Source: DAOVRL01 sp023128595 (GTDB lineage Bacteria; Planctomycetota; Phycisphaerae; Sedimentisphaerales; Anaerobacaceae). From it: DNA of 64,000 nt. A program made the translations under genes and the position numbers. Every line of letters starts with the position of its first letter. The first letter of the stretch is position 1. Positions 41,620 to 50,028 of this stretch are shown here, in pieces. Under the pieces are notes generated by a model. It ran no database searches. It saw only the letters and a program-made list of their open reading frames with translations, and had not been told where the DNA came from. Where the stretch lies: assembly GCA_030628155.1 (NCBI GenBank), contig DAOVRL010000001.1:18647-82646 (forward strand), in the 5' to 3' direction.

Positions 41620-43311
41620 TCAAAAAATACTGCGCCTCAAGCGGCATCTCGCACGCTGCGCGGCCAGGAGACCGACGCCAAGGCAAACACACGTGGGAAT
41701 CAGCGTGACAGCTATCGGGATCAGCCACGTCAAAACCGCACCGCGGCCTGCCTGACGGTAGAACGGTGCAAGGAAGATGCTATACAACAGAGTGGTAAAT
41801 ACCCTGCGGCCAAACAACTCAACACCAATGTATATGCCTACAGTCGAAGCCACCGCAGCATTAGTGCTCTTCAAACGAACGCCGAAATACAAACCAAGAC
41901 CAATCACAAAAACGACGGTCCCTGCCAGACCGATCACATAAATGATTATGTAAAGCACTGGAAAGAAAGCCATACCTGCAAATAGCATGATGCCAAGATA
42001 AAGCACAACCTGCAATAGAATCAGCAGCAGTAGTAACGGCACGTTTCTGCGGAATGCCGCGATGGCTTTGCCTCGCACTATTTCCGTATCGTCCAACGGC
42101 GTTGCCAGCAGTATCGGCCAGGTCCCGGCCTCCTTCTCGGCCGTGATACTCGCCGCCGAGAGGACCGCCAGACGAACAAAAACAATCAACGAAAAGCCCA
42201 TCATAAGGTAGTAGTACAGACTGCTGCCGACGGGGCCTCGGCCCCTTCTAAAACCAAATAAGGCAAATACCGAAGGAACAAAACCCAGTAAAACCACACC
42301 TGTCAGCACGGCGTACAAAATGAAGCTCGCCTTTCTGCGCCCGAAGAAGGGTTTGCGCATTTCTTTCCAGACAATAGGCGCCCCCTCGACGCGCTTTATG
42401 GGGAAGTAGGTATCCGGTTTTGCGGTCCCGCTGAAGGCGCGGCTCAGAGCGATCTTGCGGAAGCGCCAGACCGCCAGAGACACCACACCGACCGTTGCCG
42501 AGAGCATAATCGCACAGTGCACAGGCCACGATGAAATGACTCCCGCAGTCTTACCGAGCGAAAGCACCGCATGCAGCGCCCCGAATGGATTGAGCACGTA
42601 CAGTATTACCTCGGCAAACGTGCTGCCGAATAGGCCCCACGCCGAAAGCAGACCGATCAAACCGGAACAAGCACCGAACACAAGCAGGTATCCGGTCATG
42701 ATTGTCAGGACAACGGTGTATGCGTGGCGGGCAGTCATCGACAAGAGCAGGCTGAGCGCACCTGCAAAAACCGCAGCAGTCAAGGTTATACACAGCCCGG
42801 AGACAACGTGACCCCAGGGCACGCCTCCAAAGACGCGGATAATCGCCAGCAGCGGCAAGCTGATCGCCAGCAGTAACGTCACCTGCAGCAGCCCGCTCAA
42901 TAGCTTGCCCATCACAATTTGCAGACTATTGATGGGCGTGGTCATCAGCACGCTGAGTGTACGCTGACGGATTTCGCCGCCGATGGAGGTACTGAGCAGA
43001 ACGATTGCCATCAACTGAGCGGCGACAAACTGAAACCAGATTATCGCCGTGATGACACGCCTGCCCGCCTCGCCCATCCGCGACGCCCGAAATGACGCCG
43101 AGCCCGGACCGCCCAATCTAACCGTAATAAGCCATACGTACAAGATGAACAGGCACAGCAACGCGATGTACGCCGAACGCAGGGCGTAGCTCCTGCGCCG
43201 CCGGCTGGCAACACGCAGCTCTTTGTCGAATATCGGCCCCGTCAGCCACCAAAGGCCCCCAAGCACCGAAACGCCGTCTGCTAAAGCAGTATTCATAATC
43301 AGGTTATGCAC
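41620..43311 (-). CDS. ABC-2-type permease, internally duplicated (paralogue 3, subgroup B)
   Basis: 563 residues. First half: LTGPIFDKELRVASRRRRSY, then TSIGGEIRQRTLSVLMTTPI. Second half: VEGAPIVWKEMRKPFFGRRK, then ASITAEKEAGTWPILLATPL. A shorter linker than subgroup A. Ends AAQRARCRLRRSIF. The last third is more divergent and rich in small hydrophobic residues. Together with its neighbour at 43315 it forms a second subgroup of the array. It starts 3 bases after the stop of that neighbour. Membrane subunit of an ABC exporter by fold; cargo unknown. Confidence 0.78.
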   Translation of the reverse strand: MHNLIMNTALADGVSVLGGLWWLTGPIFDKELRVASRRRRSYALRSAYIALLCLFILYVWLITVRLGGPGSASFRASRMGEAGRRVITAIIWFQFVAAQLMAIVLLSTSIGGEIRQRTLSVLMTTPINSLQIVMGKLLSGLLQVTLLLAISLPLLAIIRVFGGVPWGHVVSGLCITLTAAVFAGALSLLLSMTARHAYTVVLTIMTGYLLVFGACSGLIGLLSAWGLFGSTFAEVILYVLNPFGALHAVLSLGKTAGVISSWPVHCAIMLSATVGVVSLAVWRFRKIALSRAFSGTAKPDTYFPIKRVEGAPIVWKEMRKPFFGRRKASFILYAVLTGVVLLGFVPSVFALFGFRRGRGPVGSSLYYYLMMGFSLIVFVRLAVLSAASITAEKEAGTWPILLATPLDDTEIVRGKAIAAFRRNVPLLLLLILLQVVLYLGIMLFAGMAFFPVLYIIIYVIGLAGTVVFVIGLGLYFGVRLKSTNAAVASTVGIYIGVELFGRRVFTTLLYSIFLAPFYRQAGRGAVLTWLIPIAVTLIPTCVCLGVGLLAAQRARCRLRRSIF

Positions 43312-43314
43312 ATA

Positions 43315-44997
43315 TCAAAAGATATTACGCCGAACGCGGCACTTAGCGCGCCAGGCAAACAACAGGCCCACTCCCGTTTGAACGCAGACGGGAATAAGGA
43401 AGGCAAGCAGGCCTGCGCCGGGCCCGGGACCTCCGAGCACGAAAAACACGCCTGAGAAAGAACGCAGCGCGCCACAGCAAAGAAATGGAAATCCCATACA
43501 GACACCGAGCGTCACGGCCACCGCCGCACTGGTCCTTTTCATGCGAGCGCTGCAGTACAGACCAAGGCCACTGACGAAGATGGCCGAACCCGCCAGCGTG
43601 GCCAGGTAACCGATTACATAGAAGTCCGGAAGCTCTGGTCCTGATTCGCTGAATGCGGTGGTCAAATAGAAAGCGAGCAGCAATAGAATAATGAAGAACA
43701 GCATCGGCAGGTTTCTGCGGAATGCCGCGATACCTTTGCCTCGCACTATCTCCCAATCGTCTAACGGCGTTGCCAGGAGTATGGGCCAGGTCCGCGACTC
43801 CTTTTCACGAGTGATGCTCGCTGCCGAGAGGACCGCCATACGTACTATTAGGAGCACCATCAGTATGTTCGCAAGCATCAACGTCAAGACGGTGCCGAAT
43901 CCAAGATCAAATGCACACGAGACAATCGCGGCCACAACTATGACGCCCAGCGCGATGTAAGCGACAATGTTTGCCGTGTTGTCTTGAAAGAAGGGCTTGC
44001 GCATCTCTTTCCAGACAACGGGTGATCCCTCGAGGCGTTTTATTTGGCCGTCTTGGCGAGTGGGCGCCTTACTTTTTTTCCGAGCGGACCGTTTCTCGGC
44101 GCCGCCAAAGGCCGCCGTCAACGCGATCCCGCGCACACGCCCGATGGCCAGGCACAGCACGCCGACGCTCGCAGAGAGCATAATCGCACAGTGCAGCGGC
44201 CAGGAAGAGAAAACTCCCACGTTTCTCGGAATCGAGAGCATTACGTAACTGCGGATAAGCATAGCCCCCAAGGGATTGACCAGGAAGTCTATCGCCTGGG
44301 CAAACCTGCTGCTAAATACACCTTGTCTCGACAGCAATCCGACCAGGCCCGGAACAACAGCGAAGGCCATCACATATCCAATCACGATTACCAGAACAAC
44401 ATTGTAAGCATGGCGGAAAGTCATCGACAAAAGCAGGCTAAGTGAGCCTAAAAAAACGGCGGCGGTCAACGTTATACACAGGCTCGAAACAACATAATCC
44501 CACGGTACGCCTCCAAAGACGCGGATAATCGCCAGCAGGGGCAGGCTGATTCCCAATAGCAGGGTCGTCTGGAGCAGCTTGCTCAGGAGCTTGCCCATAA
44601 CGATTTGCAGGCTGTTGATGGGCGTGGTCATCAGCACACCGAGTGTGCGCTGCCGAATTTCCTCGCCGATGGATGTGCTGAGCATAACAACTGCTATCAA
44701 CTGAGCGGCGACAAACTGAAACCATATTATCGTGGTGATGACATGCTTACCGACTTCGGGCATGCGCGAGGCCTGAAAAGCAGGCGAACCGGAACCGGGA
44801 AATGCGACGCTAATAAGCCACACGTATATAATGAAGAGACCCAGCAGTACGATGTACGCGGAACGCAAGGCGTAGTTTCGGCGTCTGCGGCTGGAGACTC
44901 GCAGCTCTTTTTCGAAGATTGGTCCGGTCAGCCAGGAGAGGCCCGGAAGCAATGAAAGAACATTTGTCAAAGCACCACTCATCATCAGTTCAAGCAA
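43315..44997 (-). CDS. ABC-2-type permease, internally duplicated (paralogue 2, subgroup B)
   Basis: 560 residues. First half: LTGPIFEKELRVSSRRRRNY, TSIGEEIRQRTLGVLMTTPI. Second half: LEGSPVVWKEMRKPFFQDNT, ASITREKESRTWPILLATPL. Linker has RSARKKSKAPTRQDGQIKR. The second KEMR helix keeps the motif but loses the GRRK that follows it in the other copies. Ends AWRAKCRVRRNIF. It is 3 bases from each neighbour, so translation is probably coupled through the array. Same inferred exporter role as the others. Confidence 0.78.
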   Translation of the reverse strand: MLELMMSGALTNVLSLLPGLSWLTGPIFEKELRVSSRRRRNYALRSAYIVLLGLFIIYVWLISVAFPGSGSPAFQASRMPEVGKHVITTIIWFQFVAAQLIAVVMLSTSIGEEIRQRTLGVLMTTPINSLQIVMGKLLSKLLQTTLLLGISLPLLAIIRVFGGVPWDYVVSSLCITLTAAVFLGSLSLLLSMTFRHAYNVVLVIVIGYVMAFAVVPGLVGLLSRQGVFSSRFAQAIDFLVNPLGAMLIRSYVMLSIPRNVGVFSSWPLHCAIMLSASVGVLCLAIGRVRGIALTAAFGGAEKRSARKKSKAPTRQDGQIKRLEGSPVVWKEMRKPFFQDNTANIVAYIALGVIVVAAIVSCAFDLGFGTVLTLMLANILMVLLIVRMAVLSAASITREKESRTWPILLATPLDDWEIVRGKGIAAFRRNLPMLFFIILLLLAFYLTTAFSESGPELPDFYVIGYLATLAGSAIFVSGLGLYCSARMKRTSAAVAVTLGVCMGFPFLCCGALRSFSGVFFVLGGPGPGAGLLAFLIPVCVQTGVGLLFAWRAKCRVRRNIF

Positions 44998-45000
44998 ACA

Positions 45001-46827
45001 TCAGAAGATATTACGCCGAAAGCGACACTTCGCCCGCCAGGCAAAAAGAAATCCGAAGAAGACGTAGACCAGCATACTGATTGCCAGGACAGCGGTTGTG
45101 GACCCGATATCGAGGTTTCCGTCCAACCAGTTGTATCTGAGGCTGCCCAGGTCCGCCCGCGCGTTATACCTGCCGCTGGCCCCGCTTATAATAACCCCGG
45201 CCTGCACCGCAGGATTAGCGAACACGCAAGACTGGGCAATGTACTTGTTGCGACTGACCGCTCCTATCAGTCCGAGCACCGATGGGACAATCACCCAAAG
45301 CACAAAGGCCAGGCCAAACGCAGTCACCACCGCCGAGGTCGTCCGCCTAAAACGCGAGCTGAAATACAGACCGGAACACGTCAGGAACACCACCAGCCAA
45401 ATAACAAGCATAGACAGATGCACCATCGCAATTACGTGGATATATCCCACGAGAACAAACACTACAACGTGTCCGGCCAACAGGAGCCAGACCGGCAGGC
45501 ATCGGCGAAATACGGCAACCGCCTTTCCACTAAGTATCCGCCAGTCGTCCATGGACGTCGCCAGCAAAATAGGCCAGGCCCGAGACTCCTTCTCCACTGT
45601 GATACTGCTCGCAGAAAGAACTATGTGAAATATCATAGCGATCGATACGAACACCACAGTGTAAGAGATATGAGTGAAATTCTCATCGAGGTACCCTTCG
45701 TGTGCCCAGACGGCATAAGTCGCCAGCAGAGCAACAATAGTCACCACAAGCCCAATGAGGCTGTTCCTTCCTTCGACACCCCGAATCAGCGGAGCCCTCA
45801 GATCTTTCCACAGGACCGGTGAGCCCCTTACGCGCCTGACCACGCCGACGGCATCTTCGCTTTGTGCAGGCTCCAAGGACGACTTCCCTCCTCTTCGGCG
45901 GCGTTTGCGCTTTGAAGTATGCTCGAGCTGTCCGACCACCTGCCGCAGCGCCACCTTTCGCACGATACCCGCGCACAGGGCCATCAACAACACCGACAAA
46001 CCTAACATAAATGCACAATGCAGCGGCCAATAGAACCAAGCCACGCCGGCCGGTAAGCCCGGAGACATCAATCCCGCAGTGTTGCGAGAAATCGCGTAAA
46101 AAGGGCTGAAATGTGACAGAACATGCCAGAAAACCGGATAAGAACCCATTTGAGGGCCCCGTCCGAAGATCATCGGCGCCATCAGCACACCGCCGATTAT
46201 TGTCGGGAGCAAGCCAAATAAAAAGCCAACGGTGACAGTCGTTTTGATGATGACGACATACGCCCGGCGGTTGTTTATCGAGAAGAATAAACTCAGCGTC
46301 CCGGTGAAGATTGCAGCCGTCAGCGTTATACAAAGGCTCGACAGAACGTAACCCCACGCCACCCCCCCGAAGACGCGGACAATCGCCAGCAGCGGCAGGC
46401 TGATGGCCAGCAGCAATATCAACTGGAGCAGCTTGCTGCAGACCTTTCCCATGACTATCTGAAAGCCGTTGATCGGGGTCGTCATAAGCAGGCCGAGCGT
46501 GCGGTTGTAGATTTCGTCGCTGATGGACGTACTGAGCATAACAATGGCGATCAACTGCGTCGCGGCGAACTGAAATCCGACTATTGTGCTGATGATGATC
46601 TTGCCGGCCACGGCCATTCGGGACTTCTGAAATGTCGTGGACACTTGAGGCTCGACCACGCTGAGCCAGACAATGACAACAAAGACAGTCAAGAGAATCA
46701 CGTACATAAACCTCAGGAGGTAGTTCCGCTTTCTACGGGCCGAGACGCGGAGCTCCTTGCCAAAGAGTGGGCCGGTCAGCCGGGCGGGGTTGAACAATTT
46801 CCAGAAGCTGGTCAATGCCGTATTCAT
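45001..46827 (-). CDS. ABC-2-type permease, internally duplicated (paralogue 1, subgroup C)
   Basis: 608 residues, the most distant member and the one next to the ATPase gene. First half: LTGPLFGKELRVSARRKRNY, TSISDEIYNRTLGLLMTTPI. Second half: VRGSPVLWKDLRAPLIRGVE, SSITVEKESRAWPILLATSM. Long basic linker (SKRKRRRRGGKSSLEPAQS). Ends AWRAKCRFRRNIF. It may be the ancestral copy, since it lies directly after the ATPase and combines features of both other subgroups (inference). Twelve or so membrane segments; inner membrane. Confidence 0.8.
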   Translation of the reverse strand: MNTALTSFWKLFNPARLTGPLFGKELRVSARRKRNYLLRFMYVILLTVFVVIVWLSVVEPQVSTTFQKSRMAVAGKIIISTIVGFQFAATQLIAIVMLSTSISDEIYNRTLGLLMTTPINGFQIVMGKVCSKLLQLILLLAISLPLLAIVRVFGGVAWGYVLSSLCITLTAAIFTGTLSLFFSINNRRAYVVIIKTTVTVGFLFGLLPTIIGGVLMAPMIFGRGPQMGSYPVFWHVLSHFSPFYAISRNTAGLMSPGLPAGVAWFYWPLHCAFMLGLSVLLMALCAGIVRKVALRQVVGQLEHTSKRKRRRRGGKSSLEPAQSEDAVGVVRRVRGSPVLWKDLRAPLIRGVEGRNSLIGLVVTIVALLATYAVWAHEGYLDENFTHISYTVVFVSIAMIFHIVLSASSITVEKESRAWPILLATSMDDWRILSGKAVAVFRRCLPVWLLLAGHVVVFVLVGYIHVIAMVHLSMLVIWLVVFLTCSGLYFSSRFRRTTSAVVTAFGLAFVLWVIVPSVLGLIGAVSRNKYIAQSCVFANPAVQAGVIISGASGRYNARADLGSLRYNWLDGNLDIGSTTAVLAISMLVYVFFGFLFAWRAKCRFRRNIF

Positions 46828-46882
46828 AAGCGTTTGTCTTGCCGGGCATTATCGTCGGGGCAGAGTGACTTACCGGCCGCAC

Positions 46883-47809
46883 TTAATGAACTATACCCTT
46901 GGTCAACTGCAGGAACGCATCATCAAGTTTGAGCTGTTCGGGCTGGAGGAAAGTAACATCCAGGCCGCCGTTAACAAGCGTCCGGGCGATAATACCGTCG
47001 CCTTCCTGGTCGTCGCCGAAGGTCACGGAGATGTAGTCGTCGATGACCTGAACCTGGCGTATCTGGGGCAGTGCGGAGAGCAGCTCGACGGCTTTATCCT
47101 GATTATTGGCCACCTGTACGCGGACCTTGCTTTCAATTCCAAGGCGCGGGCGAATTTCTTCCAAGGTCCCGCTAAAGACCATGCGCCCGTGCTCGATAAT
47201 GCCGACGTGGTCGCAGATTTCCTCGAGCTCGCTGAGGATATGGCTGGAGATCATTATGGTCTTTCCCATGCGCTTGAGCTCGCGGAGCAGCTCCCTGATT
47301 TCGATCCTCGCACGTGGGTCGAGGCCGCTGGCCGGCTCATCCAGGATCAGCACCTTGGGATCGTGGATGAGCACCCGTGCCAAGCCGAGCCGTTGCTGCA
47401 TACCGCGTGAGAGGCTGTCAACTGTGGCGCTTCGCTTGGACTGCAGGTCGGTCAGCTCGAGGACGCCGTCCACGATGGACTTGCGTTTTTTGCGTTCTAT
47501 TGCAAAGGCGGCCGCGAAGAACTCAAGGTACTCAAAGACCTTGAGGTCGTCGTAAACGCCCATAAAATCGGGCATATAGCCGACCAGTTTGCGGACCTTT
47601 TTGCCCTTCTTTCTGACATCCAGGCCGTCGATGAAGGCAGTCCCGTGCGTGGGCTCCAGGAGCGTGACGAGAATGCGCATAGTGGTGGTTTTGCCGGCCC
47701 CGTTCGGACCGATGAAGCCGAATATATCGCCCTGCTGAATTGTTAAATTGAGGTTGGCAACAGCGGTCAAGCTGCCATAGTCCTTACTCAGATTCTTGGT
47801 TTTGATCAT
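46883..47809 (-). CDS. ABC-2-type exporter ATPase
   Basis: Start placed at MIKTKNLSKDYGSL (308 residues); 30 codons of the longer frame lie over the upstream gene. Walker A GFIGPNGAGKTTTMRILVTL, Q-loop GYMPDFMGVYDDLKVFE, signature DSLSRGMQQRLGLARVL, Walker B PKVLILDEPASGLDP and switch HILSELEEIC. This is the NatA/CcmA-like ATPase type that pairs with ABC-2 permeases. The signature reads LSRGM in place of LSGGQ, common in this branch. It lies just before five permease genes, the only ATPase of this type here, and so probably serves all of them. Its start overlaps the stop of the 742-residue protein gene. Confidence 0.92.
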   Translation of the reverse strand: MIKTKNLSKDYGSLTAVANLNLTIQQGDIFGFIGPNGAGKTTTMRILVTLLEPTHGTAFIDGLDVRKKGKKVRKLVGYMPDFMGVYDDLKVFEYLEFFAAAFAIERKKRKSIVDGVLELTDLQSKRSATVDSLSRGMQQRLGLARVLIHDPKVLILDEPASGLDPRARIEIRELLRELKRMGKTIMISSHILSELEEICDHVGIIEHGRMVFSGTLEEIRPRLGIESKVRVQVANNQDKAVELLSALPQIRQVQVIDDYISVTFGDDQEGDGIIARTLVNGGLDVTFLQPEQLKLDDAFLQLTKGIVH

Positions 47810-49997
47810 TTCCTGTTTCCTCGTTTTGTTCTCTGGGAAAAACGACAAGCCTCGCCAGTTGGATGTGGTCGTATTTGCACGAACGGGCGTCAACGGCAAA
47901 GGAGACGGGGGCCTGAACGTACTCTACGCAGACAACAGCGGCCCCGTGCTCAAGATAAGCACTGATCGCCTGGGTACGCTGCATAGAACCCTGAGCAAAG
48001 AATGCGTCCTCCCGTTTGAATGAATCGGAATAGCCGGACGAGCGGCCGCCATAGTAAGAATTACGAAGGCGGTTCGCGTCATAACTGCGCCAGGTGGTTA
48101 CGTTGCGTAAGGCGCCGCGGAACTGCTTATTGGCCTCTGGCGGCACCGTGCCGAAGCTGATTCCTCTATCGCCGTCGAAGAGAACATAGCCGCTTAGTAT
48201 CGGGGCATCGGATTCATTGGAGATATTGACGATGATTTCATCGCCGCTGCGTTCAACCTGGGCGGTGTAAGGCAGCCGCTCCAGAGGCGATTCGTTGAGC
48301 AGACACTGGATGGTCCAGATATTGATGGGCAGTGATTCCGGTCGATTGCCCCCGTCGTCCTGCTCGCAGTAAATCCTTCTGGCGCTGCCTTCTCGTTGAT
48401 ACGACCAAATTGACTGCTGTGTGGGGGCGATGCCTGACCACCACTGGTTTTTCTTGAGGTTTTTGAGCCTGTAATCGTCGCTGCGTGGGGCGAACAGGCC
48501 GCAATAATTCGTGGACCACGCCAGGCTGTTGTTTTCAATCCCGTCGAGCACGGAAACCACCCTCATCTCCATTTCCCCCCCTCGCAGGAACTCAACCCCG
48601 TAATAGGCGCCGACTGTGAACAGGGCGATCCAGAAGGTGCAGGTCAGCCAGGTCAGCGGAAGGCGGCCCTTGCCTTTGAGTATTATGTAGTCGAACGGTC
48701 CGAGCAAGACCGCCAGAACGGTCAGCAGGAGAATTACCCACCAGATGCTCAAGGGGCGAATTCCCTTGTAGAGGTAATTCATAACGGCGTTGTTTGCCGC
48801 CTGGGCGAGGCCGACTTCGTAATGACTGATGTTCTGCGAAGTCTGGCCGCTGCGGGTGGCATCCTCTGCGAATTCGATGGTCCGAAGCGGGAGCATCAGG
48901 TCACGCTGATTACGGCTGCGACGACTTGGCCTGCTGTCGCGGGGAAAAGCACCCCCGGCAGTCTGCGGATGATCATCTTCCAGGACGGCAGTGATGCGGT
49001 TGACCCAGAACTCAGAAGATTTTGCCCTTTGTCTGTCGGTCATCGTCGAAGGGTCAAAGGCCAAAACACCTGCCCGGCCGAAACCTGCATAGCCGACTGC
49101 AAAGAGGCACTCATCCGCCTCGGAACTGTCGGTATAACACAGGCCGGCAGTCGGCTTCGCCAGAAGGGGCCAGCCTGCAACTGTTTCGGATTCGCCGGGA
49201 TCGAGATCCCATTTCCGAAGCATTTGTGGATCGACAGTAATCTCTTTTACCTGCCGGGCCTCAACCGGAAGCAACTGGCCAATGGGGTTGTTGGCCGGCA
49301 GCGGATGGCTTCCCAGGACGAGCAAGAGCCGCCCCCCGTTTGAGATCCATTGCGCAATTGCATTCAATTGGTGCGGATTGAACTGGTTCCAGTCGGGGTC
49401 GTAGAGAATCAGCAGGTCAAGGCTGACAAAGCCCGTCCAGTCCCATGGAACCATCCGAGGCAATTTGTCTCCGAGATATACCCTTCCCCGCCCCCCTTGC
49501 CGCTGCCGGCAGACGGACTGCTTTGGTAGCCTCAGCAAGCCGAATTTGCTGCCGCCAACGTGCCCTATCAACATATCGTTTTCAGTAACTGCCGTGAGCA
49601 TACGATCTCTCGTAGTGCGGCCCCAGAGGTCGTACTTCTGGTCCCAGACCGTTCTGCCTCGTTTTGCATCGATGAGATTGATACTGCATCTGTCGGCGGC
49701 AAAGGCAAACTTTGTCACGAGGGGCAGGTGCAGGTAAATATCCGGCGTCAGTACAAACCTGTGCCTGATGTTTAGAGTGTTCAGGCCGTCCTGCGGAGCC
49801 GAGAGTATTACGGCGCCGGCGAACGGCTCGGCAAGTGTGCTGCCGATACCGATCTCGACCGGCGTCCACTGCATGGGACGGTAGCAGCCGCCCCATCCGC
49901 AGAAGAAGTCAACATTGAAGGGCGACTCCTCTGCCGAGCAGGCTCCCGCAAGCGCCAGAATCAAAACCGCCAATAAAGCTGGGCAAACGCGTAACAT
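47784..49997 (-). CDS. Secreted/membrane protein of the MoxR-vWA cluster, function unknown
   Basis: Start placed at MLRVCPALLAVLIL (737 residues): GGGAG lies five bases before this ATG, better than at the ATG eight codons earlier. Signal peptide to about residue 22 (ALAGACSAEE). The N-terminal ~350 residues hold FVSLDLLILYDPDWNQFNPH and AIAQWISNGGRLLLVLGSHP, a glutamine-amidotransferase-like Rossmann pattern (DUF4350/BatA-cluster style) without a catalytic Cys. Two membrane helices follow near 425-480 (WWVILLLTVLAVLLGPFDYI, TWLTCTFWIALFTVGAYYG), then a C-terminal beta domain. Proteins like this accompany MoxR/DUF58/vWA genes in planctomycetes. No function known. Confidence 0.7.
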   Translation of the reverse strand: MLRVCPALLAVLILALAGACSAEESPFNVDFFCGWGGCYRPMQWTPVEIGIGSTLAEPFAGAVILSAPQDGLNTLNIRHRFVLTPDIYLHLPLVTKFAFAADRCSINLIDAKRGRTVWDQKYDLWGRTTRDRMLTAVTENDMLIGHVGGSKFGLLRLPKQSVCRQRQGGRGRVYLGDKLPRMVPWDWTGFVSLDLLILYDPDWNQFNPHQLNAIAQWISNGGRLLLVLGSHPLPANNPIGQLLPVEARQVKEITVDPQMLRKWDLDPGESETVAGWPLLAKPTAGLCYTDSSEADECLFAVGYAGFGRAGVLAFDPSTMTDRQRAKSSEFWVNRITAVLEDDHPQTAGGAFPRDSRPSRRSRNQRDLMLPLRTIEFAEDATRSGQTSQNISHYEVGLAQAANNAVMNYLYKGIRPLSIWWVILLLTVLAVLLGPFDYIILKGKGRLPLTWLTCTFWIALFTVGAYYGVEFLRGGEMEMRVVSVLDGIENNSLAWSTNYCGLFAPRSDDYRLKNLKKNQWWSGIAPTQQSIWSYQREGSARRIYCEQDDGGNRPESLPINIWTIQCLLNESPLERLPYTAQVERSGDEIIVNISNESDAPILSGYVLFDGDRGISFGTVPPEANKQFRGALRNVTTWRSYDANRLRNSYYGGRSSGYSDSFKREDAFFAQGSMQRTQAISAYLEHGAAVVCVEYVQAPVSFAVDARSCKYDHIQLARLVVFPREQNEETGNDQNQESE

Positions 49998-50028
49998 GCT
50001 AACTCCCACCGAAAGCAACATTTATGTA

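Noticed and set aside
37894..46827. Five similar permeases as an assembly artefact
   Set aside because: The copies differ throughout, especially in linkers and outer loops, and have distinct lengths; only the two subgroup-A starts are nearly the same.
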